Positions 1 through 5,484 of a stretch of DNA of 5,484 bases are shown here, piece by piece. Numbering within the stretch: the stretch's first letter is position 1; each line of letters starts with the position of its first letter. The translations under genes were made by a program, and so were the position numbers. Under the pieces are notes generated by a model. It did no database searches. It saw nothing but the letters and a program-made list of their open reading frames with translations, and had not been told where the DNA came from. This stretch comes from Planctomycetaceae bacterium (lineage in GTDB: Bacteria; Planctomycetota; UBA1135; GCA-002686595): positions 1 to 5,484 of the forward strand of contig JABWBL010000266.1 in the NCBI GenBank assembly GCA_013360535.1, in the 5' to 3' direction.

Positions 1-1878
1 GGTGTCGAGCCCCTGGGGCAAGGTCGCGAGCTCGTCGAGCAGTCCCACGCGCCGCAGCGCGTCGCGCACGTCGTCGTCGCTCACCGTCGTGCGGCCGATG
101 CGCACGTTGTCGCGGATCGAGGCGTGCACGAGCTCGACCCCGCTGACCAGCGCGACGTTGCGCCGCAGCGAGTCGCACGAGAGCTCGCGCAGGTCGCGTC
201 CATCGAGCCGGATCGCGCCGCGCGACGGCGAACGCAGACCCCAGAGCAGGTTCGTGAACGTGGTCTTGCCCGCGCCGCTCGCGCCGCGCACGCACAGCAC
301 CCCACCGGCCGGGAGCTCGAGGTCGACGCCGCTGAACAGCGCCGCACCCGAACTGCGCGTCGCCGCGACCTGCGACAGCTTGAGCGTCGAGCCCGCCGCG
401 GCCGGATCGCACGCGTGGTGCTCACCCGAGTGCGGCTCGAGCGGCAGGTCGAGCAGCTTGCCGACCTTGCCGGTCGCCGCCATCAGGTCGTAGTAGTTCT
501 CGAGGTGCTTGCCGGTCTTCGCGACCGAGTCGACGACCAGCGACACGATGATCTCGGCCGCGACGAGCTGGCCCAGCGTCAGCGCGCCCTGGATGACGAG
601 GATGCCGCCGATGGCGAGCAGCACGGTGCTCGCGATCATGCGCAGGGCCTGCGCGCCGATCACCTGACCGAACACGACGCGGAAGTGCGTGCGCCGCCGC
701 GCCACCCACTCGCCGGCGATGCGGTCGGCGATGTCGAGCGCCCACTGCTGCGCACCGCTCGACTTGAAGAGCCGCGGATTGCGCGCGACTTCCTCGAGCC
801 ACGCCGCGGCCTGGAACTTGACCGTGCTCTCGTCGACCGCCGTCTGCACGCCGCGGCGCATCGGCAGGAACACGAGCAGCGCGATCACGATCAGGAGCAC
901 GAGATCGAACGCGAGCAGCAGCGGGTGGTAGAACGCGAGCAGCACGAGCCCGACCACGACCGTCAGGAGCAACGCCACGCCATCGAGCAGCAGCCCGGCG
1001 CCGAGCTTCTGGATCGACACGACGTCGAGGAAGCGGTTGACGAGCTCCGGCCCGTAGTGGTGCGCGTCGCTGCGCACGCGCGGCAGGCGCGCGGCGAGGT
1101 CGGCGAACGTGCGCACGAACACACGCTGCTGCAGCACCTCGACGATCCACGTCTGCAGCGCGCTCAGCGCTCCCGCGAACGCGAGGCCGAGCATCAGCAT
1201 GAACGCGACCGCGATCACCGGCGGGATCGCGCCACCGAGCGCGACGAAATTGACCAGCGCCTGTGCCGCGACCGGCGTCGCGAGCTGCAGCACGCCGATC
1301 GCGATCGCGAAGACCGTGATCGACAGGATGTCGGACTTGTCCGGCTTGACGAGCGCCATCAGGCGCTTCCATTCGCTCATCGCCGGCTTGCCGTGGGCCG
1401 CGCTGGCCTCGTCGTTCGGCGTCGCGAGGTCGAGCACGACCCACTCGAGGTTCGACGCCGGCTGCAGCCCGCACTCCCGCGCCAGCTCGGCCTGCGAGAC
1501 CTTGGCTTCGGCCTCCGGAGCGCTGGCGCCGAAGCGCTCGACCTCGAACCGGCCGCCGCGCTCGCGCAGCACCGCGATCCAGTAACGACCGTTGCCCGGC
1601 ACCGTCGACTGCAGCGCGATGCCCTGACCGAGCTTCACGTGCGCCAGCGCCTCGTCGAGCGAACCCGTGCGGTGCTGCACGCGCAGGCCGAGGTCATCCG
1701 CCGCGCGCGCGAACCACTCGACCTCGCCGATGGGCTTCTCGCTCCCGTCCGGCCAGGTCTGGGACAGGCGGCGCTCGACGTCGCTGGCGAGGCAATGGAG
1801 GCCGAGCGTCTCCGCGAGCCGCTGCAGCGCCTTGGCCGCCTCGACAACATCGGACGGCATCGATCGGTGTTCGGTCAT
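1..1878 (-). CDS. HlyB-like ABC exporter with degenerate C39 peptidase-like domain, fused permease-ATPase (3' end outside window)
   Basis: An uninterrupted frame of 626 codons runs from ATG (1876-1878) off the left edge. Residues 1 to about 150 resemble the C39-like domain of type I secretion exporters, but no Cys sits where the nucleophile is expected and the usual catalytic His position reads Tyr99 (NGRYW), so it probably binds substrate without cleaving it. Residues about 180-455 are the membrane domain, with hydrophobic segments near 184-204, 219-243, 296-316, 319-339, 411-430 and 435-451. The ATPase domain starts near 500, with Walker A GASGAGKTT at 532-540. The Q-loop region (VALVSG, 575-580) lacks the usual Gln. 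The signature motif, Walker B and H-loop lie beyond the edge. By family it should be an inner-membrane homodimer exporting a peptide, protein or small molecule; the substrate is unknown and no HlyD-like partner is in view. No clear Shine-Dalgarno precedes the ATG. It is probably co-transcribed with the regulator 15 bases upstream. Confidence 0.9.
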   Translation of the reverse strand, partial: MTEHRSMPSDVVEAAKALQRLAETLGLHCLASDVERRLSQTWPDGSEKPIGEVEWFARAADDLGLRVQHRTGSLDEALAHVKLGQGIALQSTVPGNGRYWIAVLRERGGRFEVERFGASAPEAEAKVSQAELARECGLQPASNLEWVVLDLATPNDEASAAHGKPAMSEWKRLMALVKPDKSDILSITVFAIAIGVLQLATPVAAQALVNFVALGGAIPPVIAVAFMLMLGLAFAGALSALQTWIVEVLQQRVFVRTFADLAARLPRVRSDAHHYGPELVNRFLDVVSIQKLGAGLLLDGVALLLTVVVGLVLLAFYHPLLLAFDLVLLIVIALLVFLPMRRGVQTAVDESTVKFQAAAWLEEVARNPRLFKSSGAQQWALDIADRIAGEWVARRRTHFRVVFGQVIGAQALRMIASTVLLAIGGILVIQGALTLGQLVAAEIIVSLVVDSVAKTGKHLENYYDLMAATGKVGKLLDLPLEPHSGEHHACDPAAAGSTLKLSQVAATRSSGAALFSGVDLELPAGGVLCVRGASGAGKTTFTNLLWGLRSPSRGAIRLDGRDLRELSCDSLRRNVALVSGVELVHASIRDNVRIGRTTVSDDDVRDALRRVGLLDELATLPQGLDT

Positions 1879-1893
1879 GGCGAGCTGGGGGGG

Positions 1894-2214
1894 TCATCTG
1901 AGGAAGAGGTCGATCAGGCCCTTCACGTCCCGGTGCCGCTCCAGTTCGTGCCGGAGCGGGTGGTCGAGTCGCAGCCGATAGAAGTTGCGCCGGCCCTGCT
2001 TGCGCCGTTCGAGGAAACCTTCGGCCTCGAGGTCGTGCACGATCGTGCTGACGGCCCGTTCGGTCAGCCCGACCCGCTCCGCCACGTCCCTCAGCGTCGG
2101 CTGGTCGTGTCCGGCGAGCGAGAGCAGCACGAGCGCGTGGCTCGAGAGGAAGCCCCATGAATGACCACGCCGCTGCGCGGAGAGGGAATCGTCGGGGAGT
2201 TCGGGGGCGACCAT
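1894..2214 (-). CDS. Small winged helix-turn-helix transcriptional regulator (MarR/ArsR-like fold)
   Basis: This 106-residue protein is almost entirely one winged-helix DNA-binding domain. A hydrophobic helix (SSHALVLLSLAG, about 24-35) is followed by the helix-turn-helix (TLRDVAERVGLTERAVSTIVHDLEAEGFLER, about 40-70, in which TERAVSTIVHDL is the likely recognition helix) and a basic wing (RKQGRRNFYRLRL, about 71-83). The tail HPLRHELERHRDVKGLIDLFL matches a recurring family of single-domain regulators. No ligand-binding domain or metal-binding Cys cluster is visible, so the signal is unknown. I chose ATG at 2212-2214. The frame is open further upstream to a TTG at 2347-2349, but the extra 45 residues do not look like part of this domain and would run through the spacer. 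It ends 15 bases before the ABC exporter start, which suggests one operon and a role in controlling the exporter; that role is inference. Confidence 0.85.
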   Translation of the reverse strand: MVAPELPDDSLSAQRRGHSWGFLSSHALVLLSLAGHDQPTLRDVAERVGLTERAVSTIVHDLEAEGFLERRKQGRRNFYRLRLDHPLRHELERHRDVKGLIDLFLR

Positions 2215-2230
2215 GGCAGGTGGGCCGCCC

Positions 2231-2258
2231 TTTTGAAACAGGCAGTCCACTTCCTCAA
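2231..2258 (-). promoter_or_regulatory. Weak candidate promoter for the regulator-exporter operon
   Basis: Read on the minus strand, TTGAGG (2253-2258) could be a -35 box and TCAAAA (2231-2236) a poor -10 box, separated by 16 bases and just upstream of the regulator's ATG at 2214. It has four of six and about three of six consensus matches. The implied leader would be very short. This is only a suggestion. Confidence 0.2.
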
Positions 2259-2357
2259 TCCGACTTCGCCAGAATCCGGGCTCCAGCCTGAGGACGCGGG
2301 AGCTCCTGGGCGAAGAATCGACCGGGAGAGCGCAGAAAAAGGCCCCCAAAAGCGACC

Positions 2358-2377
2358 AAAACGCTCCCGCGGAGGCG
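2358..2377 (-). terminator. Candidate intrinsic terminator downstream of the SnoaL-like gene
   Basis: On the minus strand, about 55 bases after the SnoaL-like stop codon, CGCCTCCGCGGGAGCG (2362-2377) can fold into a six-pair G/C-rich stem with one bulged C and a GCG loop. It is followed directly by TTTT (2358-2361). Two further T-rich stretches (TTTT and TTTTT) follow within the next 25 bases, an unusual T density for this DNA. The stem is short and the first T-run is only four bases, so termination is plausible rather than certain. It would separate the SnoaL-like gene from the regulator-exporter operon. Confidence 0.4.
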
Positions 2378-2432
2378 CTCGAGCCCTCCCAGAAGCCGAA
2401 TCCCGTCCCCGGCGTCCGCCGCGGGCCTCAGC

Positions 2433-2813
2433 TCAGGCGCGCATGCTCTCGAACGGCAGGTGCGTGTCCGCAAAGACCTGCCAGAGCGCGACCTTGCCCT
2501 CGCGCACCTCGGCGCGGATCGCGATCGGGATGCGCCAAGCCCGGTCCCGGCGACCGCGGTAGGACCCGGCCGCGTGGCCGAGGACCAGCACGCCACCGGC
2601 GACCGACTGCTCCTTGTCGATCTCGATCTGGTAGTCGGGGAACGTCGTGAAATACCCGCGCCAACCCTCCATCAGGGTCTCGCGCCCCTCGAAGCGCCGG
2701 CCGTGCGCGTCGACGAAAGCGACGTCACGGGCGAGCGTGGCCACCACCCCGGCAGGGTCGCGGCGGTTGATGGCTTCGATGGTTTGGCGGACGGCGTCGA
2801 TTTCCGGGCTCAC
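2433..2813 (-). CDS. SnoaL-like / NTF2-like superfamily protein
   Basis: This 126-residue protein has the length and pattern of a stand-alone SnoaL-like (NTF2 superfamily) alpha+beta cone fold. The opening helix (EIDAVRQTIEAINRRD, 4-19) precedes the segment VVATLARDVAFVDAHGRRFEGRE (23-45), the typical 'damage, then F-G-R-E' stretch of the family. Then comes GWRGYFTTFPDYQIEI (50-65), and the closing strands follow as WRIPIAIRAEVREGKVALWQVFAD (93-116). Members include polyketide cyclases, isomerases and many small-ligand proteins of unknown role, so no reaction can be assigned. No signal peptide or membrane segment is present, so it is presumably cytoplasmic. The start is GTG at 2811-2813: an in-frame TAA lies only 12 bases upstream (2823-2825) and there is no nearby ATG. 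It is divergent from the DUF4920 lipoprotein gene across 103 bases and appears to be a single-gene unit. Confidence 0.85.
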   Translation of the reverse strand: MSPEIDAVRQTIEAINRRDPAGVVATLARDVAFVDAHGRRFEGRETLMEGWRGYFTTFPDYQIEIDKEQSVAGGVLVLGHAAGSYRGRRDRAWRIPIAIRAEVREGKVALWQVFADTHLPFESMRA

Positions 2814-2916
2814 GGTGAGAGGTTAGTACGAGATCGTCGGGAGGTCGACAGGGGCTCCGTACGCTCTTCGTCGGGGGATGGCGCCGCAGAGGGCTTTCGC
2901 CCACACTCTGCCCACC

Positions 2917-3297
2917 ATGCTCAAGCCTGCCGCCCCGCTCGTCCTGGCCCTGTTCCTCGCCGGCTGCGCCTCCTTTCCCTCCGAGAGCTACGGCATCGGC
3001 ATCGGCTCCACCCAGAGCGTCCCGGCCACGACCCTGATCCAGCACCCCGAGCTCTACAGCGGCAAGCCGGTGGTCGTGCAGGGCACGATCGCCGAGGTCT
3101 GCCCCAAGCGCGGCTGCTGGATGAAGCTGCGCGACGGCGAGCGCGTGCTGCAGGTGACCTTCAAGGACGGCTCCTTCACGATGCCGCTCGACTGCGCCGG
3201 CCGCGAGGCGCGCATCTCGGGCGTCTTCACCTACACGCGCGGCGACAACCCCAAGCTCGCGCTGGTGGCGACCGGCGTCGGCCTGCTGCCGCGCTGA
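2917..3297 (+). CDS. DUF4920-family lipoprotein
   Basis: This 126-residue protein opens with a short lipoprotein signal (MLKPAAPLVLALFLAGC). The lipobox LAGC makes Cys17 the lipidated residue, with Ala-Ser after it, so outer-membrane sorting is likely under the usual +2 rule. The body (about 36-124) matches my recollection of DUF4920: a small beta-rich, probably OB-like domain with LYSGKPVVVQGTIAEVC, the CPKRGCWM motif (62-69), VTFKDGSFTMPLDCAG (80-95) and ARISGVF. Besides the lipid Cys it has Cys62, Cys67 and Cys93, which could form a disulfide or bind metal; this is inference. The family function is not established. I chose ATG 2917 over an in-frame ATG at 2878 because it places the signal peptide directly at the N-terminus. 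No strong Shine-Dalgarno is visible. It converges on the membrane-protein gene, leaving a 13-base gap. Confidence 0.85.
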   Translation: MLKPAAPLVLALFLAGCASFPSESYGIGIGSTQSVPATTLIQHPELYSGKPVVVQGTIAEVCPKRGCWMKLRDGERVLQVTFKDGSFTMPLDCAGREARISGVFTYTRGDNPKLALVATGVGLLPR

Positions 3298-3310
3298 ACG
3301 CGGCCCGCGC

Positions 3311-3580
3311 TCACTCGTCCTTGCTGCTGCGGCGCGAGCCCGACAGCACGCCGAGGTCCGCGAGCACCGCCAGCGTCACGAGCACGGTGTACATCCCGCC
3401 GACTTCGCCGCGGGTGTTCATGACCCATGCGTAGGTGATCGTCGTCAGCGGCAGGAACACGAGGCCGAGCAGCGGCCAGAGCACGCTCTCGTAGGCGCGC
3501 GACAGGTAGCCGGTCATCCACATCACGACCAGCACCAGCCGCGGCGCGAGGAAGCCGAGGCAGCCGAAGAGGCAGCTCAT
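3311..3580 (-). CDS. Small three-helix integral membrane protein, function unknown
   Basis: This 89-residue hydrophobic protein has three likely transmembrane segments: about 4-25 (LFGCLGFLAPRLVLVVMWM), 33-54 (VLWPLLGLVFLPLTTITYAWV) and 61-79 (GGMYTVLVTLAVLADLGVL). They are joined by short polar loops (TGYLSRAYES and MNTRGEV), and a charged tail (SRRSSKDE) follows. The frame is long for its size and its composition is membrane-like rather than the Arg/Ala-rich pattern of spurious frames, which supports a real gene. It looks like a conserved hypothetical protein of the kind found across bacteria; I cannot give a function. ATG at 3578-3580 is preceded by no clear ribosome binding site. It lies 57 bases downstream of the sulfatase on the same strand, so co-transcription is possible. 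Confidence 0.75.
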   Translation of the reverse strand: MSCLFGCLGFLAPRLVLVVMWMTGYLSRAYESVLWPLLGLVFLPLTTITYAWVMNTRGEVGGMYTVLVTLAVLADLGVLSGSRRSSKDE

Positions 3581-3615
3581 GGGCGGCAGTCTCGGCGCTG
3601 GAACGCGCGGTTCAA

Positions 3616-3628
3616 GCGGGAATTCCGC
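3616..3628. repeat. Short inverted repeat between the sulfatase and membrane-protein genes
   Basis: GCGG-GAATT-CCGC forms a four-pair G/C arm around an AATT-centred core in the 57-base gap, about 10 bases after the sulfatase stop. No T-run follows on the minus strand, so it is not a convincing terminator. It may be a weak stem in an intercistronic leader or chance. Confidence 0.3.
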
Positions 3629-3637
3629 CCGAGCGGC

Positions 3638-5065
3638 TCAGGGCGCCGGAAGCGTCTGGTCGAGCCAGCCCTGCAGCCGGGTGAGCGCCGCGCTCTCCTC
3701 CGCCGTCAGGCTGCCGTCGTTGAGGTCGACGCCCTCGCGGTCGACGCCGGCCATGTCGAACAGCGCATCCGGCAGGCCGGAGCGGCGGATCAGCTTCCAG
3801 CGCTCGTCGCGCACCATCGCGCCCGTCGAGGTGTACGGCCCGAAACCGTTGGGCTCGAACTTCTCGGCCACCGCGAACTCGCGCTGGGAGGCGGCGAGCG
3901 GCTGCGAGAGGTAGCGGAAGATCGAGCGCCCGTCGATCGGCCGGTTGTCGCCGACGCCCTGCGCCAGATCGGCGGCGAGCATCTCGACCACGGTCGGGAA
4001 CAGGTCGACGCTCTCCACCAGCGCGCTGCAGCGCGCGCCCTTCGCGACGGCATCTCGCCCGGCGATCACGAGCGGAACCCGCACGCCTCCCTCGAACAGC
4101 GAACCCTTCGACTGCGATGGGATCGACGGCGGCGTCACGACCTGATTGGGCGAGCCGTTGTCGCCGATGAAGACGACCGTCGTGCGCGAACGGACTCCGG
4201 CGGGAATCGCGGCCAGAAGTCGCCCGAGCTCCGTGTCCATCGCCTGCACCATCGCGCAGTAGTGCTCGAAGCGCGTGTCCTGCGGGTCGCCGCTCAACGT
4301 GTACGTGTGCAGGTTCTGCGGCGGCGCGTGGTAGGGCGCGTGGGCCGAGCTGAACGAGAGGTACAGGAACCACGGCTCCGGCATCGCCTGCACGCGCGCG
4401 ATCGCGTCGTCGACCTGATCGGTCGTCGCGTACACCTGACTCTGCACGCGCACGCCATTGCGGATCTTCCCGTAGTCGAAGTAGTCCTGATTGAGGAACA
4501 GGTTCCCGAACGGGCCCTCGAACCACTCGAAGCCCTGCAGGTTGGGATGGTCGACGTCGCCGACCGCGACGGAGCCCAGATGCCACTTGCCGATGGCCGA
4601 GGTCGCGATCGGCGTCGCGCTGCCGCTGGCGAGCACCTCCGGCAGCGTGCGCTCGTCGAGCTGCAGCGCAAATTCCGGCAGCCACTCGTCGATCGGCTTT
4701 CCCAAGCCCGTGCGGAACGAGCGCCGGCCCGTGAGGATCGCCGCGCGCGTCGGCGAGCAGCTCGGCGGCGTGTAGGCGCGCTCGAACAGCACGCCATCGG
4801 CGATCAGCGCATCGAGGTTCGGCGTCGGCGGGGCGTTGGGGTGCACGCCGTAGGCCGCGAGCATGTCGACGCCGACGTCATCGGCGACCACGAGGAGCAC
4901 GTTCGACGGCTCGCGCGCTTCGACGCCGGTGCTCGAACTCCCGCCGCAGCCGGCGAGGGCGAGCGTCAGTACGATCAGGAGCGCGGGGATGCGGATGCCG
5001 GCGCGGCCGGCGGATGGCGTCGGGGCGGTGGAGCACGGATAATGCGCGGCCTTCATCGTGGCCAT
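3638..5065 (-). CDS. Lipoprotein-type sulfatase (formylglycine-dependent, alkaline phosphatase superfamily)
   Basis: This 475-residue protein is a complete type I sulfatase, expected to hydrolyse a sulfate ester after its Cys is oxidised to formylglycine. Residues 1-40 are a lipoprotein signal: a long polar start, the hydrophobic run IPALLIVLTLAL and the lipobox LAGC with Cys40, followed by Gly-Gly and a Ser-rich linker. The catalytic core has metal-binding Asp62-Asp63 (VVADDVG), the perfect C-x-P-x-R motif CSPTR (103-107, Cys103 modified), GKWHLG (159-164), His242 in SSAHAPYHAPP, GDNG (301-304) and Lys320 in SKGSLFEGG. The C-terminal subdomain contains RDERWKLIRR (419-428) and LFDMAGVDREGVDLND. 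The natural substrate cannot be read from sequence; arylsulfatase-like is the safe name. ATG 5063-5065 or ATG 5054-5056 (residue 4) could be the start; no later start fits the signal. No maturase is in the window. It is divergent from slyD. Confidence 0.93.
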   Translation of the reverse strand: MATMKAAHYPCSTAPTPSAGRAGIRIPALLIVLTLALAGCGGSSSTGVEAREPSNVLLVVADDVGVDMLAAYGVHPNAPPTPNLDALIADGVLFERAYTPPSCSPTRAAILTGRRSFRTGLGKPIDEWLPEFALQLDERTLPEVLASGSATPIATSAIGKWHLGSVAVGDVDHPNLQGFEWFEGPFGNLFLNQDYFDYGKIRNGVRVQSQVYATTDQVDDAIARVQAMPEPWFLYLSFSSAHAPYHAPPQNLHTYTLSGDPQDTRFEHYCAMVQAMDTELGRLLAAIPAGVRSRTTVVFIGDNGSPNQVVTPPSIPSQSKGSLFEGGVRVPLVIAGRDAVAKGARCSALVESVDLFPTVVEMLAADLAQGVGDNRPIDGRSIFRYLSQPLAASQREFAVAEKFEPNGFGPYTSTGAMVRDERWKLIRRSGLPDALFDMAGVDREGVDLNDGSLTAEESAALTRLQGWLDQTLPAP

Positions 5066-5149
5066 CTTGGCCGCATCGTCGGTCGGCGATCAAGCCGGCC
5101 CCTGCCGCGTTCCGCGGCCAGACCCCCTCCGGATCACCCGAGCCAGACC
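5066..5149. promoter_or_regulatory. Divergent spacer between the sulfatase and slyD, containing a small perfect hairpin
   Basis: This 84-base gap must hold the 5' signals of both outward-facing genes, unless transcription starts within them. I see no good -35/-10 pair in either direction. A perfect six-pair inverted repeat, GCCGCG (5104-5109) and CGCGGC (5113-5118) with a three-base loop, lies about 30 bases before the slyD ATG and would fall in its leader. No recognisable operator or riboswitch is present. Confidence 0.35.
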
Positions 5150-5484
5150 ATGAAAATCGAGAAAGACCGCGCTGTCCGTTTCCACTACACCGTCGGCGAA
5201 GTCGGCCAGCCGGCCACCGAAAGCTCCAATGGCGGCGAGCCGCTGGCGATCCTGATCGGGCACGGCAACATCATCCCGGGCCTGGAGAAGGCGATGGAAG
5301 GCCGAGAGGCCGGCGAGACCTTCTCGGTCGACGTGCCCGCCGCCGAAGCCTACGGCGAGCGCCGCGAGGGGCTGAACCAGCGCATTCCCAAGAAGCATTT
5401 CGGCGAACAGCGCCTGATGCCGGGCATGCAGGTCGTGCTGCAGACCAACTTCGGTCCGCGCGCGGTCACCATCGAGAAGGTGGG
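5150..5484 (+). CDS. slyD: SlyD-type FKBP peptidyl-prolyl cis-trans isomerase (3' end outside window)
   Basis: The first 111 codons of an FKBP-type prolyl isomerase are visible and run off the right edge. Residues 1 to about 65 are the first half of the FKBP domain: MKIEKDRAVRFHYTV with Tyr13, then the hallmark LIGHGNIIPGLEKAMEGREAGETF (35-58). AAEAYGERREGLNQRIPKKHF (64-84) leads into the inserted chaperone ('IF') domain, which continues with LMPGMQVVLQTNFGPRAVTIEKVG. The order matches SlyD, including E. coli SlyD, which typically is about 150-200 residues. By family it speeds proline isomerisation and acts as a cytoplasmic folding helper; the His-rich nickel-binding tail of some members would lie beyond the edge and cannot be judged. 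The ATG starts at 5150 and has no strong Shine-Dalgarno before it. The divergent sulfatase need not be functionally linked. Confidence 0.93.
   Translation, partial: MKIEKDRAVRFHYTVGEVGQPATESSNGGEPLAILIGHGNIIPGLEKAMEGREAGETFSVDVPAAEAYGERREGLNQRIPKKHFGEQRLMPGMQVVLQTNFGPRAVTIEKV

Larger units (their letters stand above)
2215..2432. other. Intergenic spacer between the regulator and the SnoaL-like gene
   Basis: I see no credible gene in these 218 bases. The open frames that cross it on both strands look like by-products of high GC: they lack domain-like composition and overlap real genes out of frame. The spacer holds the candidate terminator at 2358-2377, a weak promoter candidate at 2231-2258, and an imperfect inverted repeat with arms at 2323-2332 and 2362-2369 around an A-rich stretch on the plus strand. 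Confidence 0.5.

Noticed and set aside
422..1474. A 350-codon minus-strand frame inside the exporter gene.
   Set aside because: It is out of frame with the exporter, dominated by Arg/Ala/Gly, and has no recognisable motif.
124..2160. A 678-codon open frame on the plus strand, opposite the exporter and regulator.
   Set aside because: It is rich in Arg, Asp, Glu, His and Gln with no domain. Such antisense frames are expected when the real minus-strand genes have G/C-biased third positions. The minus frame shows Walker A, membrane segments and a winged helix.
2215..2349. A 45-residue N-terminal extension of the regulator from TTG 2349.
   Set aside because: It does not resemble the regulator domain and uses a rare start, while an ATG sits right before the conserved region. 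It is not excluded experimentally.
2826..2877. GTACG/CGTAC inverted arms (2826-2830, 2858-2862) and a repeated TCGTCGGG (2834, 2868) in the divergent spacer upstream of the DUF4920 gene.
   Set aside because: The arms are five bases and the direct repeat eight bases in GC-rich DNA, without promoter-like context, so chance is likely.
2460..3434. A 324-codon plus-strand frame spanning the SnoaL-like and DUF4920 genes.
   Set aside because: It is antisense to the first gene and a shifted frame of the second. The true frames carry clear family motifs; this one has none.
3612..4685. A 357-codon minus-strand frame within the sulfatase.
   Set aside because: It overlaps the sulfatase in another frame and has low-complexity Arg/Ala/Gly composition.
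5090..5398. A 102-codon minus-strand frame opposite slyD that looks partly protein-like.
   Set aside because: It is the antisense of the well-conserved SlyD sequence. Its apparent regularity mirrors the conserved codons of the plus strand.
1..5484. Checked for tRNA/rRNA, CRISPR repeats, transposase or integrase genes, att sites and toxin-antitoxin or defence genes.
   Set aside because: Nothing supporting any of these was seen on either strand.

Overview
The window is dense, GC-rich chromosomal DNA. By eye roughly two thirds or more of the bases are G or C, with strong G/C preference at third codon positions. The best lineage clue is the right-edge gene, a SlyD-type FKBP prolyl isomerase whose sequence resembles those of Xanthomonadales-like Gammaproteobacteria. 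Two lipobox signal peptides and a HlyB-like exporter also point to a Gram-negative bacterium. The lineage is an inference from recalled family resemblance, not from a search.

Layout. Bases 1-1878 (minus strand) hold most of an ABC exporter of the peptidase-domain (HlyB-like) type, cut off by the left edge inside its ATPase domain. Fifteen bases upstream of it, in the same direction, is a small winged-helix regulator (1894-2214), so the two probably form an operon. A 218-base spacer (2215-2432) follows, with a candidate terminator for the next gene. That gene, a SnoaL/NTF2-like protein (2433-2813, minus), is divergent from a DUF4920 lipoprotein (2917-3297, plus). The lipoprotein gene converges, 13 bases apart, on a small three-helix membrane protein (3311-3580, minus). 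Upstream of the membrane protein and in the same direction is a lipoprotein-type sulfatase (3638-5065, minus). The sulfatase is divergent from slyD (5150 to the right edge, plus) across an 84-base spacer.

How the genes fit together. The regulator and exporter are a credible functional pair, with the regulator possibly controlling export. The sulfatase and small membrane protein may be co-transcribed, with a 57-base gap. The remaining genes look like ordinary chromosomal neighbours with no shared pathway visible.

I found no RNA gene, insertion sequence, CRISPR array, phage gene or defence system, and no convincing evidence of a wholly new system. The points most worth a second look are the exporter's divergent Q-loop and its apparently non-catalytic N-terminal peptidase-like domain, next to its dedicated small regulator.
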